A model generated the notes under the pieces. The model worked only from the letters and a program-made list of their open reading frames with translations, made no database searches and was not told where the DNA came from. From NCBI RefSeq assembly GCF_019972295.1, contig NZ_BLJA01000001.1:3069574-3133573 (forward strand): 64,000 bases of DNA, given 5' to 3'. This stretch comes from Geobacter sp. AOG2 (GTDB lineage Bacteria > Desulfobacterota > Desulfuromonadia > Geobacterales > Pseudopelobacteraceae). The number at the start of each line of letters is the position of its first letter. Position 1 is the stretch's first letter. Of the stretch, positions 16,867 through 26,188 are shown in pieces. The translations under genes were made by a program, and so were the position numbers.

Positions 16867-17619
16867 TCATACAAACAGCGACTCTTTCGTCGGCAGCAAG
16901 AACTCCCGCACTTCCGGGATCGTACTGGCCCGCATCTCCACCTCGGTCCCCTCGAAGATCATCCGCGCCTGGTGCAGGAAGGTGAAGCGTTCCGAGGTTG
17001 CGAAGGCTGTCGCCAGATCGTGGGTGACCATCAGGGTGGTCTTTCCCTCGGCCTGCAGGCGCTGCATCAGGTTGCAGATGTTATAGACCCCGATGGGGTC
17101 GAGGCCGGTGGTCGGCTCGTCGAAGAAGATGTAATCCGGGTTGGCGGCCAGGGCTCGGGCGATGGCCACCCGTTTCTTCATGCCGCCCGACAGCTCGGCC
17201 GGATAGAGATCGACCGCTTGCTCCACGCCCACGAAGGAGAGCTTTTCCCGCACGATCCGTTCGATTTCCCCCTCCGAAAGCCTTCCCTCCTCAAACAGAC
17301 GGTAGCCCACGTTCTCGCCCACGGTCATGGAGTCGAACAGTGCCCCCCCCTGGAAGACGATGGCGATCCGTTTGCGTTGCTCGCTGAATGCCGACTCCGG
17401 CTGGCCGGTGATGCAGACATCGCCGATGCAAACCCGCCCGGATTGGGGGGGTAAAAGCCCCAGGAGCAGCTTGAGGATGGTGGTCTTGCCGGCGCCGCTC
17501 ACCCCCAGGATGGTACGGTTGACGCCCCGCTCCAGGCAGAAGTCGAAATCTTCCAGGATTTTGCGGCCGCCAACCGAGTAGCAGAGCTTCTCCATGCGGA
17601 TGGAATCGCTGCCGCTCAT
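16867..17619 (-). CDS. mlaF: ABC transporter ATP-binding protein (MlaF-like)
   Basis: 250 residues. Walker A GVSGAGKTT, Q-loop VFQGGALFDSMTV, signature LSGGMKKRVAIARAL, Walker B YIFFDEPTTGLDP and H-loop VTHD are all present. The FQGGALFDSMTVGENV stretch is typical of the Mla/Ttg2A group. The start at 17619 overlaps the EVE gene stop (ATGA) and has GGAG upstream; a start 13 codons earlier would lie inside that gene. It powers retrograde or anterograde phospholipid transport with MlaE. Confidence 0.93.
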   Translation of the reverse strand: MSGSDSIRMEKLCYSVGGRKILEDFDFCLERGVNRTILGVSGAGKTTILKLLLGLLPPQSGRVCIGDVCITGQPESAFSEQRKRIAIVFQGGALFDSMTVGENVGYRLFEEGRLSEGEIERIVREKLSFVGVEQAVDLYPAELSGGMKKRVAIARALAANPDYIFFDEPTTGLDPIGVYNICNLMQRLQAEGKTTLMVTHDLATAFATSERFTFLHQARMIFEGTEVEMRASTIPEVREFLLPTKESLFV

Positions 17620-18086
17620 GAGGACTCCGCTCCGCCCATGAGCAGGATGATCCGCCATTCATCGGCCGAAACCGGCTGAATCGAGAGGCGGCTGCGTTTG
17701 ACCAGCGGCATTCCGGCCAGGAGGGGGTTGGCCTTGATCTGTTCAAGGGAAACCGGCCGGGGCAGCGGCGCGCCATAGCGCACGTCCACCATATACCAGA
17801 TCGGGTTGTCGGGCGACGCCTTGGGATCGAAATGATCGCTCTCCGGGTTAAGGGCCGTGAAATCGGGATATCCCTCCCGCACTACCTCCGCAATGCCGAC
17901 AACGGCAGGCTCGGGGATATTACTGTGGTAAAACAGCACGCCGTCGCCCGGTTTGATCTGATCGCGCAGGAAATTGCGGGCCTGGTAATTGCGCACCCCG
18001 TCCCAGTGCTCGGTCATGTCCGGGAGGGCCTTCAGGTCGTCGAAGGAAAAACAGCCCGGTTCGGTTTTGAAAAGCCAGAATGCCAT
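17616..18086 (-). CDS. EVE-domain protein
   Basis: 156 residues, the usual length for the EVE (PUA-like) family related to THYN1. Key features: WLFKTEPGCFSFDDL at the start, HWDGVRNYQARNFLRD, GDGVLFYHSN and PAVVGIAEVVREGYPD. EVE domains bind modified bases in DNA or RNA. The gene is embedded in the lipid-transport operon: 8 nt after mlaE and overlapping mlaF by 4 nt. It is thus co-translated with transporter genes, which its known biochemistry does not explain. Confidence 0.93.
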   Translation of the reverse strand: MAFWLFKTEPGCFSFDDLKALPDMTEHWDGVRNYQARNFLRDQIKPGDGVLFYHSNIPEPAVVGIAEVVREGYPDFTALNPESDHFDPKASPDNPIWYMVDVRYGAPLPRPVSLEQIKANPLLAGMPLVKRSRLSIQPVSADEWRIILLMGGAESS

Positions 18087-18094
18087 GGTTTTGC

Positions 18095-18868
18095 CTATCC
18101 CCTGAAGGCCACGAAGACCTTGGTCAGGAAAAAATCGAACATCAGGATCAGCACCGACGAGATCACCACCGCCTGTTTGGCTGCGTTGCCCACCCCTTCG
18201 GCACCGCCGCGGGTGTTAAGCCCCACGTAGCAGCCGGTCATGGCGATCAGGAAGCCGAATACGGTCGGTTTGACCAACCCCTCGATCAGGTCCTGAAAGA
18301 CCATGAACTGGGGAATGCCCTTGAGGTACATGGTGGGGTTGATACCGTAGCCCGAAGACATGATATACCCACCCAGGAGCGAGATGGCATCGGCCACCGC
18401 GGTCAGCAGCGGCAGGGCCAGCAGCATGGCTTTCAGCCGCGGAGCCACCAAACGCTTGACGACATCGGTCCCCTCTACCCGCATGGCGTCAACCTGTTCG
18501 GTGACCACCATGGTGCCCAGCTCGGCGGTGATGGCGGACCCGACCCGGCCGGCCACCATCAGGGAGGCCAGTACCGGACCCAACTCCTTGATCATGGTTA
18601 CGGCCACCATGCCGCCTACGTAGCTGGTGGCGGCAAAGGGCTTGAGTTGGACCAGGGCCTGTAGGGCCATGACCATGCCGGTGAACAGGCCGGTCAGCAT
18701 GCAGATGAACAGGGAGGAAAAACCGAGCTTGTCGAACTGTACGGCGAATTCGCGGTAGTAGTAGGGGCGCCGGAATATGCGGACGAAGGTCTTGGCCGCC
18801 AGGGCAAACCACCCCTGGAGTTCGGCGAAGAAACGCAGCATGACCCTGTCGATGAAGGTGATGTTCAT
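18095..18868 (-). CDS. mlaE: MlaE-type ABC transporter permease
   Basis: 257 residues with about five to six hydrophobic segments. Family landmarks include LFTGMVMALQ, GPVLASLMVAGRVGSAITAEL (in two parts), TEQVDAMRVEG and the C-terminal GAEGVGNAA. It is the inner-membrane channel of the MCE system. It is the first gene of the order mlaE-EVE-mlaF-mlaD and lies 40 bp from a foldback repeat that separates it from lon. Confidence 0.93.
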   Translation of the reverse strand: MNITFIDRVMLRFFAELQGWFALAAKTFVRIFRRPYYYREFAVQFDKLGFSSLFICMLTGLFTGMVMALQALVQLKPFAATSYVGGMVAVTMIKELGPVLASLMVAGRVGSAITAELGTMVVTEQVDAMRVEGTDVVKRLVAPRLKAMLLALPLLTAVADAISLLGGYIMSSGYGINPTMYLKGIPQFMVFQDLIEGLVKPTVFGFLIAMTGCYVGLNTRGGAEGVGNAAKQAVVISSVLILMFDFFLTKVFVAFRG

Positions 18869-18908
18869 TCAGTACCTTTTAAACGCCTTAAAAAGCTGTT
18901 GAAAAAAC

Positions 18909-19028
18909 AGGTTGTTCAAAAACAGTCAGATCGTCGCACCCGCAGAATACACCGAGGAGGCGTAGCAGCGCTACGCCGCACGAAAGGGTATTCGAGGATG
19001 GCGGCGAGATGGCTGTTTTTCAACAACC
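18909..19028 (+). repeat. Foldback element family 1, copy A
   Basis: 120 bp with ends AGGTTGTTCAAAAACAG and CTGTTTTTCAACAACC. The core is GGCGTAGC-AGC-GCTACGCC; the outer arms are AATAC / GTATT instead of the AAGCC / GGCTT type of other copies, a compensated change. It begins 4 nt past the lon stop. A CTGTTGAAAAAAC flank precedes it, as in copies C and E. Confidence 0.9.
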
Positions 19029-19031
19029 CCC

Positions 19032-21347
19032 CTACAGCGCCACGGCCACAGCCTCGGCGGCTTCGTGGATAAAGGTGAACTCCAGTTCCTTGCGCACGTT
19101 CTCGGGGATATCCTCCAGGTCATCGCGGTTGCGGTCCGGGGCGATGATCTTCCTGACACCGGCCCGGTGGGCGGCCAGCACCTTTTCCTTGAGGCCGCCG
19201 ATGGCCAGCACCCTGCCGGTCAGGGTAATCTCGCCCGTCATGGACACATTGCGCTTGGCGGGTCTGTTCGTCAGGAGCGACACCAGGGCCGTGACCATGG
19301 TCACGCCGGCGGACGGGCCATCCTTTGGGATGGCGCCCGATGGGACATGAATGTGGATGGCGCGGTTTTCGAAAGCGTCCGGGGCGATGCCGAAATCGCT
19401 GTAGTGGGCCTCCACGTAAGAGAGCGCGGCCCGGGCCGATTCCTTCATCACGTCCCCCAGGGAACCGGTCAGGATCAATTCCGGCTTGCCCGGCATGCTG
19501 GTCGCTTCCACGAACAGGATGTCGCCGCCGGTCTCGGTCCAGGCCATGCCGGTAACCACGCCGATCCGATCATCCTCGGCCGCCACCTCGTTGTGAAATT
19601 TACGCGGTCCGAGCAGTTCAGTCACCACCTCGGGGGTGATCTCCTTGCGCGGGTCCTTCTTCTGGGTGATCTCCTTGGCTATCTTACGGCAGATGGAGCC
19701 GATGGTACGTTGCAGGTTGCGTACGCCTGCCTCGCGGGTATAGTCGCTGATCACTTTCAGGATCGCCTCGTCGTGGAATTCCGGAGGGGTGTTGGTGAGG
19801 CCGTTATCCTCGATTTCGCGACGGATGATGAAGTTGCGGGCGATGTGCAGCTTTTCCTCGGTGCTGTAGCCGGCCAGGCGGATGACCTCCATGCGGTCCT
19901 TGAGCGGGCCGGGGATCGGATCGAGCTGGTTGGCGGTGGTGATGAACATGACCTTGGACAGATCAAAAGGGACATCCAGGTAATGGTCGTTGAACGAGAA
20001 GTTCTGCTCCGGGTCCAGCACCTCCAAAAGCGCTGAAGCCGGATCACCGCGGAAGTCCAGCCCCAGTTTGTCGATCTCGTCCAGCATGAAGACCGGGTTG
20101 TTGCTGCCGCAACGGAAGAGTTCCTTGATGACCCGGCCGGGCAGGGCTCCGATGTAGGTGCGGCGATGGCCGCGGATTTCGGCTTCGTCCCGTACCCCGC
20201 CCAGGGAGATGCGCACGAACTTGCGGCCAAGGGACCGGGCGATGGATTTGCCCAGGCTGGTCTTGCCCACGCCGGGGGGGCCGACGAAACAGAGCACCGG
20301 CCCTTTCATGTTCTCCCTGAGAGAGCGTACCGCCAGGAATTCCAGAATGCGTTCCTTGACCTTTTTCAGGTTGTAGTGATCCTCGTTGAGGATCTCTTCG
20401 GCCCTGACCATGTCGAGGCTGTCGGAGGAGGATTTGTTCCAGGGCATGCCGGCCAGATAGTCCAGGTAGGTGCGGGATACGGTGTACTCGGGGGAGGCCG
20501 GGTTGATCCGTTCCAGCCGTTTGAGCTCCTTGTCAGCGATCTTCTGGACCTCTTCCGGCAGGCCGGCCTCCTCGATCAGCCGTCGCAACTCGTTCATGTC
20601 CGAGGCGCGGGGGTCCTCATCCCCCAACTCCTCCTGGATGTGCTTCATCTGCTCGCGCAGAATATATTCCTTCTGATTCTTACCGACCCTGCGGGTAACC
20701 TCGCTGGAGACCTCGTTCTTGATCTGCATGCGCTGGACTTCGTTGGTCAGGTGAACGTAGACCTTTTTGAGGCGGTCCAGGGGATCGACCGTTTCCAGCA
20801 GTTCCTGCAGGTCGGCGGCCGGCAGGTTGACGTACAGCGCCACCAGGTCGGACAGGCGTGCCGGGTTGTCGATGTAGTCGATCATCTTCATGACGTCATC
20901 CGGCAACGGCTTGCCATGGGAAAGGGAGATCTTCAACAGGGCGTTCAGGCTCTGTACCAGAGCTTCGGATACCAGGCTTTTCTCCACGAACTCCCGCACC
21001 AGTTCGCAATGGGCCAGCATGACCGGAGCGGTTTGCTCGATGCTCAGGATGCGCAACCGGGCCATTCCCTCCAGGGTCACCTTGAATCTGCCGTCACCCA
21101 GTTTTTTGATCTGGTTGACCCGGCAGAGGGTCCCGATCTCGCTGATGTCCTCCATGGTGCTGTTGCCGGGGGCATCCGGGCGGAACAGCACGATCGCCAC
21201 GTATTTCTCGTAGTTGTCGGCTTCGGAGAATACCTGCAATTCGCGTTCGTCCACGTAGAGCGGGAAGATCATGTAGGGGAATGGCACCATCTCCTTCTGG
21301 GGGTAGAGTGGCAGCCTTTCAGGTATTTCAATGTTGGTATGAGGCAT
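19032..21347 (-). CDS. lon: ATP-dependent protease Lon
   Basis: 771 residues, normal for LonA. The N-terminal substrate domain starts near LPLYPQKEMVPFPYMIFPLY. An AAA+ module has Walker A GPPGVGKTSLGKS (about 355) and Walker B FMLDEIDKLG. The Ser-Lys dyad protease domain has KDGPSAGVTM (Ser about 678) and GGLKEKVLAAHRAG. It degrades misfolded and regulatory proteins. A foldback element starts 4 nt after its stop, and mlaE is next on the same strand. Confidence 0.97.
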   Translation of the reverse strand: MPHTNIEIPERLPLYPQKEMVPFPYMIFPLYVDERELQVFSEADNYEKYVAIVLFRPDAPGNSTMEDISEIGTLCRVNQIKKLGDGRFKVTLEGMARLRILSIEQTAPVMLAHCELVREFVEKSLVSEALVQSLNALLKISLSHGKPLPDDVMKMIDYIDNPARLSDLVALYVNLPAADLQELLETVDPLDRLKKVYVHLTNEVQRMQIKNEVSSEVTRRVGKNQKEYILREQMKHIQEELGDEDPRASDMNELRRLIEEAGLPEEVQKIADKELKRLERINPASPEYTVSRTYLDYLAGMPWNKSSSDSLDMVRAEEILNEDHYNLKKVKERILEFLAVRSLRENMKGPVLCFVGPPGVGKTSLGKSIARSLGRKFVRISLGGVRDEAEIRGHRRTYIGALPGRVIKELFRCGSNNPVFMLDEIDKLGLDFRGDPASALLEVLDPEQNFSFNDHYLDVPFDLSKVMFITTANQLDPIPGPLKDRMEVIRLAGYSTEEKLHIARNFIIRREIEDNGLTNTPPEFHDEAILKVISDYTREAGVRNLQRTIGSICRKIAKEITQKKDPRKEITPEVVTELLGPRKFHNEVAAEDDRIGVVTGMAWTETGGDILFVEATSMPGKPELILTGSLGDVMKESARAALSYVEAHYSDFGIAPDAFENRAIHIHVPSGAIPKDGPSAGVTMVTALVSLLTNRPAKRNVSMTGEITLTGRVLAIGGLKEKVLAAHRAGVRKIIAPDRNRDDLEDIPENVRKELEFTFIHEAAEAVAVAL

Positions 21348-21390
21348 GGAAGATGGTTCCTTGTCTGCGGGAATGATAACCGTATTTTAT

Positions 21391-21419
21391 CTTGTAACAT
21401 ATTTTGAAGGCTTATTCAA
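21391..21419 (-). promoter_or_regulatory. Candidate lon promoter
   Basis: On the minus strand TTGAAT (21419-21414) and TACAAG (21396-21391) are 17 bp apart, about 44 bp before the lon ATG. I see no CIRCE or clear sigma-32 site in the spacer. Confidence 0.45.
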
Positions 21420-21528
21420 AAATCTCAATCTAAAAACGATCAATACTGCCGGAGCGAATATTTGGTTTTAGTGATGTAAGGCTGTTATGTGAAAAGCCAC
21501 TTGCCCGCGGCGGATTTACAACAGCCCG

Positions 21529-22107
21529 CTAAACCGGCTCTCCCTCACGCACCTTGACACCCACCACGCGAACGCGGGCACCCGGTCCGGCCAGTTCCCG
21601 ATAGAGCAGGGCCAGGAAACGTACCGTCACCAGACGGTGGATGGCTGCCTGGGAAAGGCGATAGAGCAGACGGCGGAAGGTGGAGGGTGTGGGGCTGCCG
21701 AGGATCAGCGGGCAATACTCGGAGAGTTCCAGCGAGACCCGGATGCCGTCCGGCTGTTCCTTGACGCTGAAGCGCAGTTCGCCACGCCCGCATTGGCCCG
21801 GCTGCACCAGTATGCCGCCGCAGATGCGCAGCACGACGGCCTGTTGCTCGAGAACCGGCGGCAGAAAGCTGATCAGGCTCCAGCGGCTGCCGAACAAGCG
21901 GAACTGGATCTCCGAGGCCGAGCAATGGGGGCGGATGATGGTGGCGGTGCACCTTCGGATGTAGGCCAGGTAGCGTTTCAGAAGTATGTCGGGCGTGAGT
22001 TGCAGCGCAAGATGGGCCGGAAAGACACTCCACTGAATGGAGAATACCGATGAATCCTCCACCAGAACCTGCTGGCAGGCGATTTCCTGATGGCGGGGTA
22101 ATGACAT
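21529..22107 (-). CDS. Hypothetical protein
   Basis: 192 residues, AGGAG 7 nt before the ATG. I do not recognise the family. It has a mixed composition with hydrophobic C-terminal helices, no signal peptide, no clear membrane segment and no metal-binding motif; the region RPHCSASEIQFRLFGSRW and the final VRVVGVKVREGEPV stand out. It starts 3 nt after the cupin gene stop, so the two are co-transcribed. Base composition is like that of its neighbours. Confidence 0.7.
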   Translation of the reverse strand: MSLPRHQEIACQQVLVEDSSVFSIQWSVFPAHLALQLTPDILLKRYLAYIRRCTATIIRPHCSASEIQFRLFGSRWSLISFLPPVLEQQAVVLRICGGILVQPGQCGRGELRFSVKEQPDGIRVSLELSEYCPLILGSPTPSTFRRLLYRLSQAAIHRLVTVRFLALLYRELAGPGARVRVVGVKVREGEPV

Positions 22108-22110
22108 TGT

Positions 22111-22626
22111 CTAGCTCCTGGTCAGGCGCCTGATAAGCGCCTCGTGTTGCGGGAAACGTTCTGCCAGGTTGCTCCGGCTACCCATCTCGAAATCACTGAA
22201 ATCAAAGCCGGGCGACACGGTACAGCCCACCAGGGTAAAATCGCCGGAGCCGGCCACCTCGGCCCCAAACCAGCAGCCGGCCGGCGCCACGGCCTGGAAC
22301 AGTTCCCCCTTTTCCGGATCTCGGCCGAGCAGGAAGGGTCGGTGCCCGCCGTCCGGGGCGACAAGGTGCACCGTCAGGGGCGCGCCGTCGTAGAAGTGCC
22401 ACATCTCGTCTGATTTGAGGCGGTGCAGGGCCGAGAAGTCATCCCGCTCCAAAAGAAAGTGGATCGCGGTGGAAAAAGCCCGTTCACCTTGAAAACGGCT
22501 CGGCAGGCCGGCCTCGGGGATGGCCTCGGCGGCGCGATAGGTTTCGCGGAACCAACCGCCTTCGGGATGGCGGGCAAGGTGCAGTCTTTCGATCCAGTAA
22601 GCCGCGGTATGGGTGCAGATGGGCAT
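22111..22626 (-). CDS. Cupin-5 (DUF985) family protein
   Basis: 171 residues. It shows HPEGGWFRETYR near the N-terminus, STAIHFLLERDDFSALHRLKSDE (in two pieces) with WHFY, and the C-terminal GCTVSPGFDFSDFEMG, the hallmarks of the cupin_5/DUF985 family. These beta-barrel proteins are thought to bind sugars or act on small carboxylates; no activity can be assigned. It is the promoter-proximal gene of a pair with the hypothetical protein. Confidence 0.88.
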   Translation of the reverse strand: MPICTHTAAYWIERLHLARHPEGGWFRETYRAAEAIPEAGLPSRFQGERAFSTAIHFLLERDDFSALHRLKSDEMWHFYDGAPLTVHLVAPDGGHRPFLLGRDPEKGELFQAVAPAGCWFGAEVAGSGDFTLVGCTVSPGFDFSDFEMGSRSNLAERFPQHEALIRRLTRS

Positions 22627-22816
22627 GATGTGCCTCCCCCTTTGCAGGGGCTTTTAATCGTAACGAAGGTAGTTGCCCGTAGGCAACGGAAGCAGGCCTC
22701 CATGCTCCGGGCGGGGAGCGCCGTCGAATGTATCCCATTCTGCCATTGGTATGAGATATTGCAATCATTTTTAGGATATGGCACCTTTTGCAGACCTTTA
22801 TCGGGAGGTTGCAGGG

Positions 22817-24379
22817 ATGCCCCACAAACCACGCCTGTTCGCTGTCGGCGATATCAACGCCTTTTTCGGTCTCATGCTGGACAATGTGTCCGGCCTGGTC
22901 ATCATGGCCGCCATTCTTACCGGCGCTTTTGGCATGCCGCGCGAGATCGTACTGTACCGCATGTTGCCCGGCAGCGCCATGGGGGTGTTGGTGGGCGACC
23001 TGCTGTACTCCTGGATGGCTTGGCGCCTGGCCAGACGCACCGGACGGACGGATGTGACCGCCATGCCATTGGGGTTGGATACCCCTTCCACCTTCGGCCT
23101 GGCCTTCGGCGTGATCGGCCCCTGTTACCTGGCGAGCAAGGATGCCTATTTCACCTGGCAGGTGGCCATGGGGGTCATCATCCTGATGGGGGTCTTCAAG
23201 ATCGCCGTTTCCTTTTGCGGGCCGGCCCTGCGTCGTGCCGTCCCGCGGGCCGCCCTCTTGGGGAGCATTGCTGCAGTGGCGCTGCTCCTGATCGCCTACC
23301 TGCCGTTTCTTAAGCTCTTCGCCTCGCCGGTGGTCGGCTTCCTCTCCCTGGGTATCGTTTTTATTTCGCTTCTGGCCCGTTTCCGGCTCCCTCTGGGGAT
23401 GCCGGGCGCATTGGCCGGCATGCTGTGCGGCACCGTCGCCTATTACCTGCTGTCCGCCTTCGATCTGTTACCCGGCGCAGGACATGCCGTGTTCCGGCCA
23501 TTCGAGGTGTCCTTGCATCTGCCGCTGCCGACCCTGGAATTCGTGCCCGGCCTGACGAAAGCCCTGGCTTATCTGCCGCTGGCGATCCCCTTTGCCCTGG
23601 CTACGGTGGTCGGCGGCGTGGATGTCACCGAAAGCGCGGCCGTGGCCGGCGACGATTACAACACCCGCGATGTCCTCCTGGTGGAGGGGTTTGCCACCCT
23701 GGTGGCCGGCATATGCGGCGGCGTGATCCAATCCTGTCCCTACATCGGCCATCCGGCCTACAAGGAGATGGGGGGGCGGTCCGGCTACACCATCGCCACG
23801 GCCCTGTTCATAGGCCTGGGGGGGATGCTCGGCTATCTCTCGTTCTTCGTCAATCTTCTGCCCGAGGCCGCGGTGGCGCCGATCCTGATTTTCATCGGGA
23901 TCGAAATCACCGCACAGGCCTTTGAAGCCACCCCCCACAAGCATTACCGGGCCATTGCCATCTCCTTTGTCCCGGCAATCGCCTGTCTGGTGTCGATCCA
24001 GTTCGGCCAGATGCTGGGCGGACTGGGCAAGAGCAGCGCCGACCTCTCGGGAGAATTGCTGGCAACCTACAATGCCACGACCCTTCTGGGGAACGGCTTC
24101 ATTGTCACGTCACTGCTCTGGGGCGCAGCCTTTTCCCATGTCCTCGACCACCGGCCGGGGCGGGCGGCGCTCTATCTCCTGATCTGCGCCCTGTTTTCCC
24201 TGTGCGGGGTGATCCACTCTCCGCTCCCTTCGGGGGCGCTCTTTTCGCCACTGTCGCCCCCGACGCCGATTGTCTGGCATCTGGCAGCCGGTTATGCCGT
24301 GATGGCGTTAGCCTTCGCGCTGCTGGAACGGGGACGAAGGTCACCCCCCTTGCCATCCGGTGAAGTTGTGGCACAATAA
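22817..24379 (+). CDS. NCS2-like membrane permease (xanthine/uracil or related)
   Basis: 520 residues from the ATG at 22817, which has GGGAGG 8 nt upstream; an in-frame ATG 13 codons earlier does not. About 12 to 13 hydrophobic segments are visible. NAFFGLMLDNVSGLVIMAAI, PLGLDTPSTFGLAFGVIGP, and GGVDVTESAAVAGDDYNTRDVL with GVIQSCPYIGHPAYK match the purine/pyrimidine permease family in layout. The loop with VTESA..GDDYNTR would be the substrate site. The substrate is uncertain: nucleobases are likely, but other anions are possible. Confidence 0.8.
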   Translation: MPHKPRLFAVGDINAFFGLMLDNVSGLVIMAAILTGAFGMPREIVLYRMLPGSAMGVLVGDLLYSWMAWRLARRTGRTDVTAMPLGLDTPSTFGLAFGVIGPCYLASKDAYFTWQVAMGVIILMGVFKIAVSFCGPALRRAVPRAALLGSIAAVALLLIAYLPFLKLFASPVVGFLSLGIVFISLLARFRLPLGMPGALAGMLCGTVAYYLLSAFDLLPGAGHAVFRPFEVSLHLPLPTLEFVPGLTKALAYLPLAIPFALATVVGGVDVTESAAVAGDDYNTRDVLLVEGFATLVAGICGGVIQSCPYIGHPAYKEMGGRSGYTIATALFIGLGGMLGYLSFFVNLLPEAAVAPILIFIGIEITAQAFEATPHKHYRAIAISFVPAIACLVSIQFGQMLGGLGKSSADLSGELLATYNATTLLGNGFIVTSLLWGAAFSHVLDHRPGRAALYLLICALFSLCGVIHSPLPSGALFSPLSPPTPIVWHLAAGYAVMALAFALLERGRRSPPLPSGEVVAQ

Positions 24380-24386
24380 CCTTCTC

Positions 24387-25292
24387 ATGGCCAGGAAGAA
24401 AAACGTCATCCTCATTACCGGTGCGACCGGGTTCATCGGCCGTCGGCTTGTCAAGGAGCTGCTGGCTCAGGGGCTCAACGTGCGCTGCATGGTACGGGGG
24501 GCGGGCACGGGAATTCCCGGGGCCGCCGAGGTCGTGCGGGCCGATATGCTGGTGCCGTCGTCACTGGCACGGGCTCTGGAAGGGGTCGACAGCGTCTATT
24601 ACCTGGTGCACTCCATGGCGGGCGGCCGAGCCGGTTTCGAACAGCGCGACCGGGAAGCGGCGGGTAATTTGGTGCGGGCTGCCGAAAAGGCCGGTGTGCG
24701 GCGGGTGATCTATCTGGGCGGGTTGGGGGAAACCGGCGATAACCTGTCGGAACACCTCAAGAGCCGGCGGGAGGTAGCCGGGATCCTCACCTCCGGGCAT
24801 TTTGCCACGACCGTTCTGCGGGCCGCCGTAATCATCGGGGCGGGCGGCGCCTCATTCGAAATGGTCCGGGCCCTGGTGGAACGCTTGCCGGTGATGATTA
24901 CCCCGCGGTGGGTTTCGACCCGCTGTCAGCCCATCGCCGTGGACGACGTGATCGCCTACCTGACCGGCTGTCTGGCGGATGAACGCACTGCAGGAAGGAT
25001 CTTCGACATCGGCGGCCCCGAGGTACTGACCTACCGGGAGATGATGGAGCGTTTTGCCCGCATTGAGGGGAAAACCCTCCATATCCTGCCGGTGCCGGTG
25101 TTGACCCCCAAGCTTTCGTCCTACTGGGTCGGACTGATTACGCCGGTGCGGCCGTCGGTTTCCATGCCGCTCATCGAAGGGCTGAGCAACGAGGTGGTCT
25201 GCCGCGAACACGCCATTCGCGAACTGATTCCACTGCGGCTCACCCCCTACGACGAGGCGGTACGCCGGGCGTTGGCCGGAACCGGGCCGTAA
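24387..25292 (+). CDS. NAD(P)-binding SDR-like protein (YbjT/NmrA type)
   Basis: 301 residues from ATG 24387, 7 nt after the permease stop; the in-frame GTG at 24360 is an alternative. The Rossmann motif ITGATGFIGRRLVKELLAQG is at the N-terminus, followed by VYYLVHSMAGG, YLGGLGE, and LRAAVIIGAGGASFE. The classical YxxxK is absent (HLKSRREV), as in atypical SDR proteins of the YbjT/SDR_a5 group, which sense or use NAD(P)H. Translational coupling suggests co-expression with the permease. Confidence 0.85.
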   Translation: MARKKNVILITGATGFIGRRLVKELLAQGLNVRCMVRGAGTGIPGAAEVVRADMLVPSSLARALEGVDSVYYLVHSMAGGRAGFEQRDREAAGNLVRAAEKAGVRRVIYLGGLGETGDNLSEHLKSRREVAGILTSGHFATTVLRAAVIIGAGGASFEMVRALVERLPVMITPRWVSTRCQPIAVDDVIAYLTGCLADERTAGRIFDIGGPEVLTYREMMERFARIEGKTLHILPVPVLTPKLSSYWVGLITPVRPSVSMPLIEGLSNEVVCREHAIRELIPLRLTPYDEAVRRALAGTGP

Positions 25293-25410
25293 GGGTAGCC
25301 TCCCGCAGGACAGGAGTGTTCGTCTTCTCCGGGCTTGCGGCGGCATGCCGGATATATCGGTATCAGCCGCTCAAACCATCGAAACCATAATCAAAGAAGG
25401 AGGAAGGACT

Positions 25411-26064
25411 ATGAAAAAGATCGGCGTGGTGCTTTCGGGCTGCGGTGTGCGGGATGGCAGCGAGATTCATGAGGCGGTCTTTGCGCTTTTGGCCATTGAC
25501 CGGAACGGGGCCGAGGCGGTCTGCATGGCGCCCAATGCCGATTTTCCCGAAACCAATCACCTGACCATGCAGGAAACGGGAAACAAGCGTAATGCACTGG
25601 TTGAAGCCGCCCGTATTGCCCGGGGCAACATCCGCGACATCGCGGAGGTAAAGGCGGCCGACCTGGATGCCGTTGTCTTTCCCGGCGGATTCGGTGCTGT
25701 CAAGAATCTGTGCGATTTTGCCGCCAAGGGGGCCGGCGCCGCGGTGCATCCCGAGGTGGCCCGCCTGCTCAGGGAGATGTCGGCGGCCGGCAAGCCTATC
25801 GGCGCCATCTGCATTGCCCCGGCTGTCGTGGCGACGGTACTGGGCAAAGATAAAGGGCCGACCCTGACCATCGGCAACGATCCGAGCACGGCGGCGGAGA
25901 TAGAAAAGACCGGCGCCAGGCATCAGGAGTGCCCGGTCACCGAATTCGTCGTGGACCGCACGAACAAAATCGTTTCCACCCCGGCCTACATGCTGGCGCA
26001 CCGTATCTCCGAAGCGTACCAGGGGATCGACAAATGCGTGAAGGAAGTGATTGCATTGATTTGA
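25411..26064 (+). CDS. elbB: ElbB-like glyoxalase (DJ-1/PfpI family)
   Basis: 217 residues from the ATG preceded by AGGAGGAA. It begins KIGVVLSGCGVRDGSEIHE and contains FPGGFGAVKNLCDFA and PIGAICIAPAV, in which the nucleophilic Cys lies at the strand-helix elbow (AICIAP), with the ElbB-specific extra insert. ElbB (SCRP-27A) has glyoxalase III-like activity in E. coli; a role in detoxifying dicarbonyls or in isoprenoid synthesis has been suggested. It stands alone, followed by a strong stem-loop. Confidence 0.92.
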   Translation: MKKIGVVLSGCGVRDGSEIHEAVFALLAIDRNGAEAVCMAPNADFPETNHLTMQETGNKRNALVEAARIARGNIRDIAEVKAADLDAVVFPGGFGAVKNLCDFAAKGAGAAVHPEVARLLREMSAAGKPIGAICIAPAVVATVLGKDKGPTLTIGNDPSTAAEIEKTGARHQECPVTEFVVDRTNKIVSTPAYMLAHRISEAYQGIDKCVKEVIALI

Positions 26065-26117
26065 TGATGTGATATGTTTTTCTTCCTCTGAAACAGCCGG
26101 GTGTACGATTTGCCGCA

Positions 26118-26159
26118 CCGAAAAGAAGGCACGGGGTAATCTTCGTGCCTTCTTTTCGG
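26118..26159 (+). terminator. Terminator after elbB
   Basis: A perfect 16-bp stem (CCGAAAAGAAGGCACG and its complement) has a 10-nt loop; the T-rich strand is part of the stem. It lies 54 nt past elbB and 30 nt before the M48 gene. Confidence 0.75.
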
Positions 26160-26188
26160 CCTGAAAACCCAAAAAGGGAAATGTCCTG

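Noticed and set aside
18909-19028. Classical REP/BIME of enterobacteria
   Set aside because: The elements have long terminal inverted repeats and about 120-bp length, and GTAG lies inside the stem rather than at its foot.
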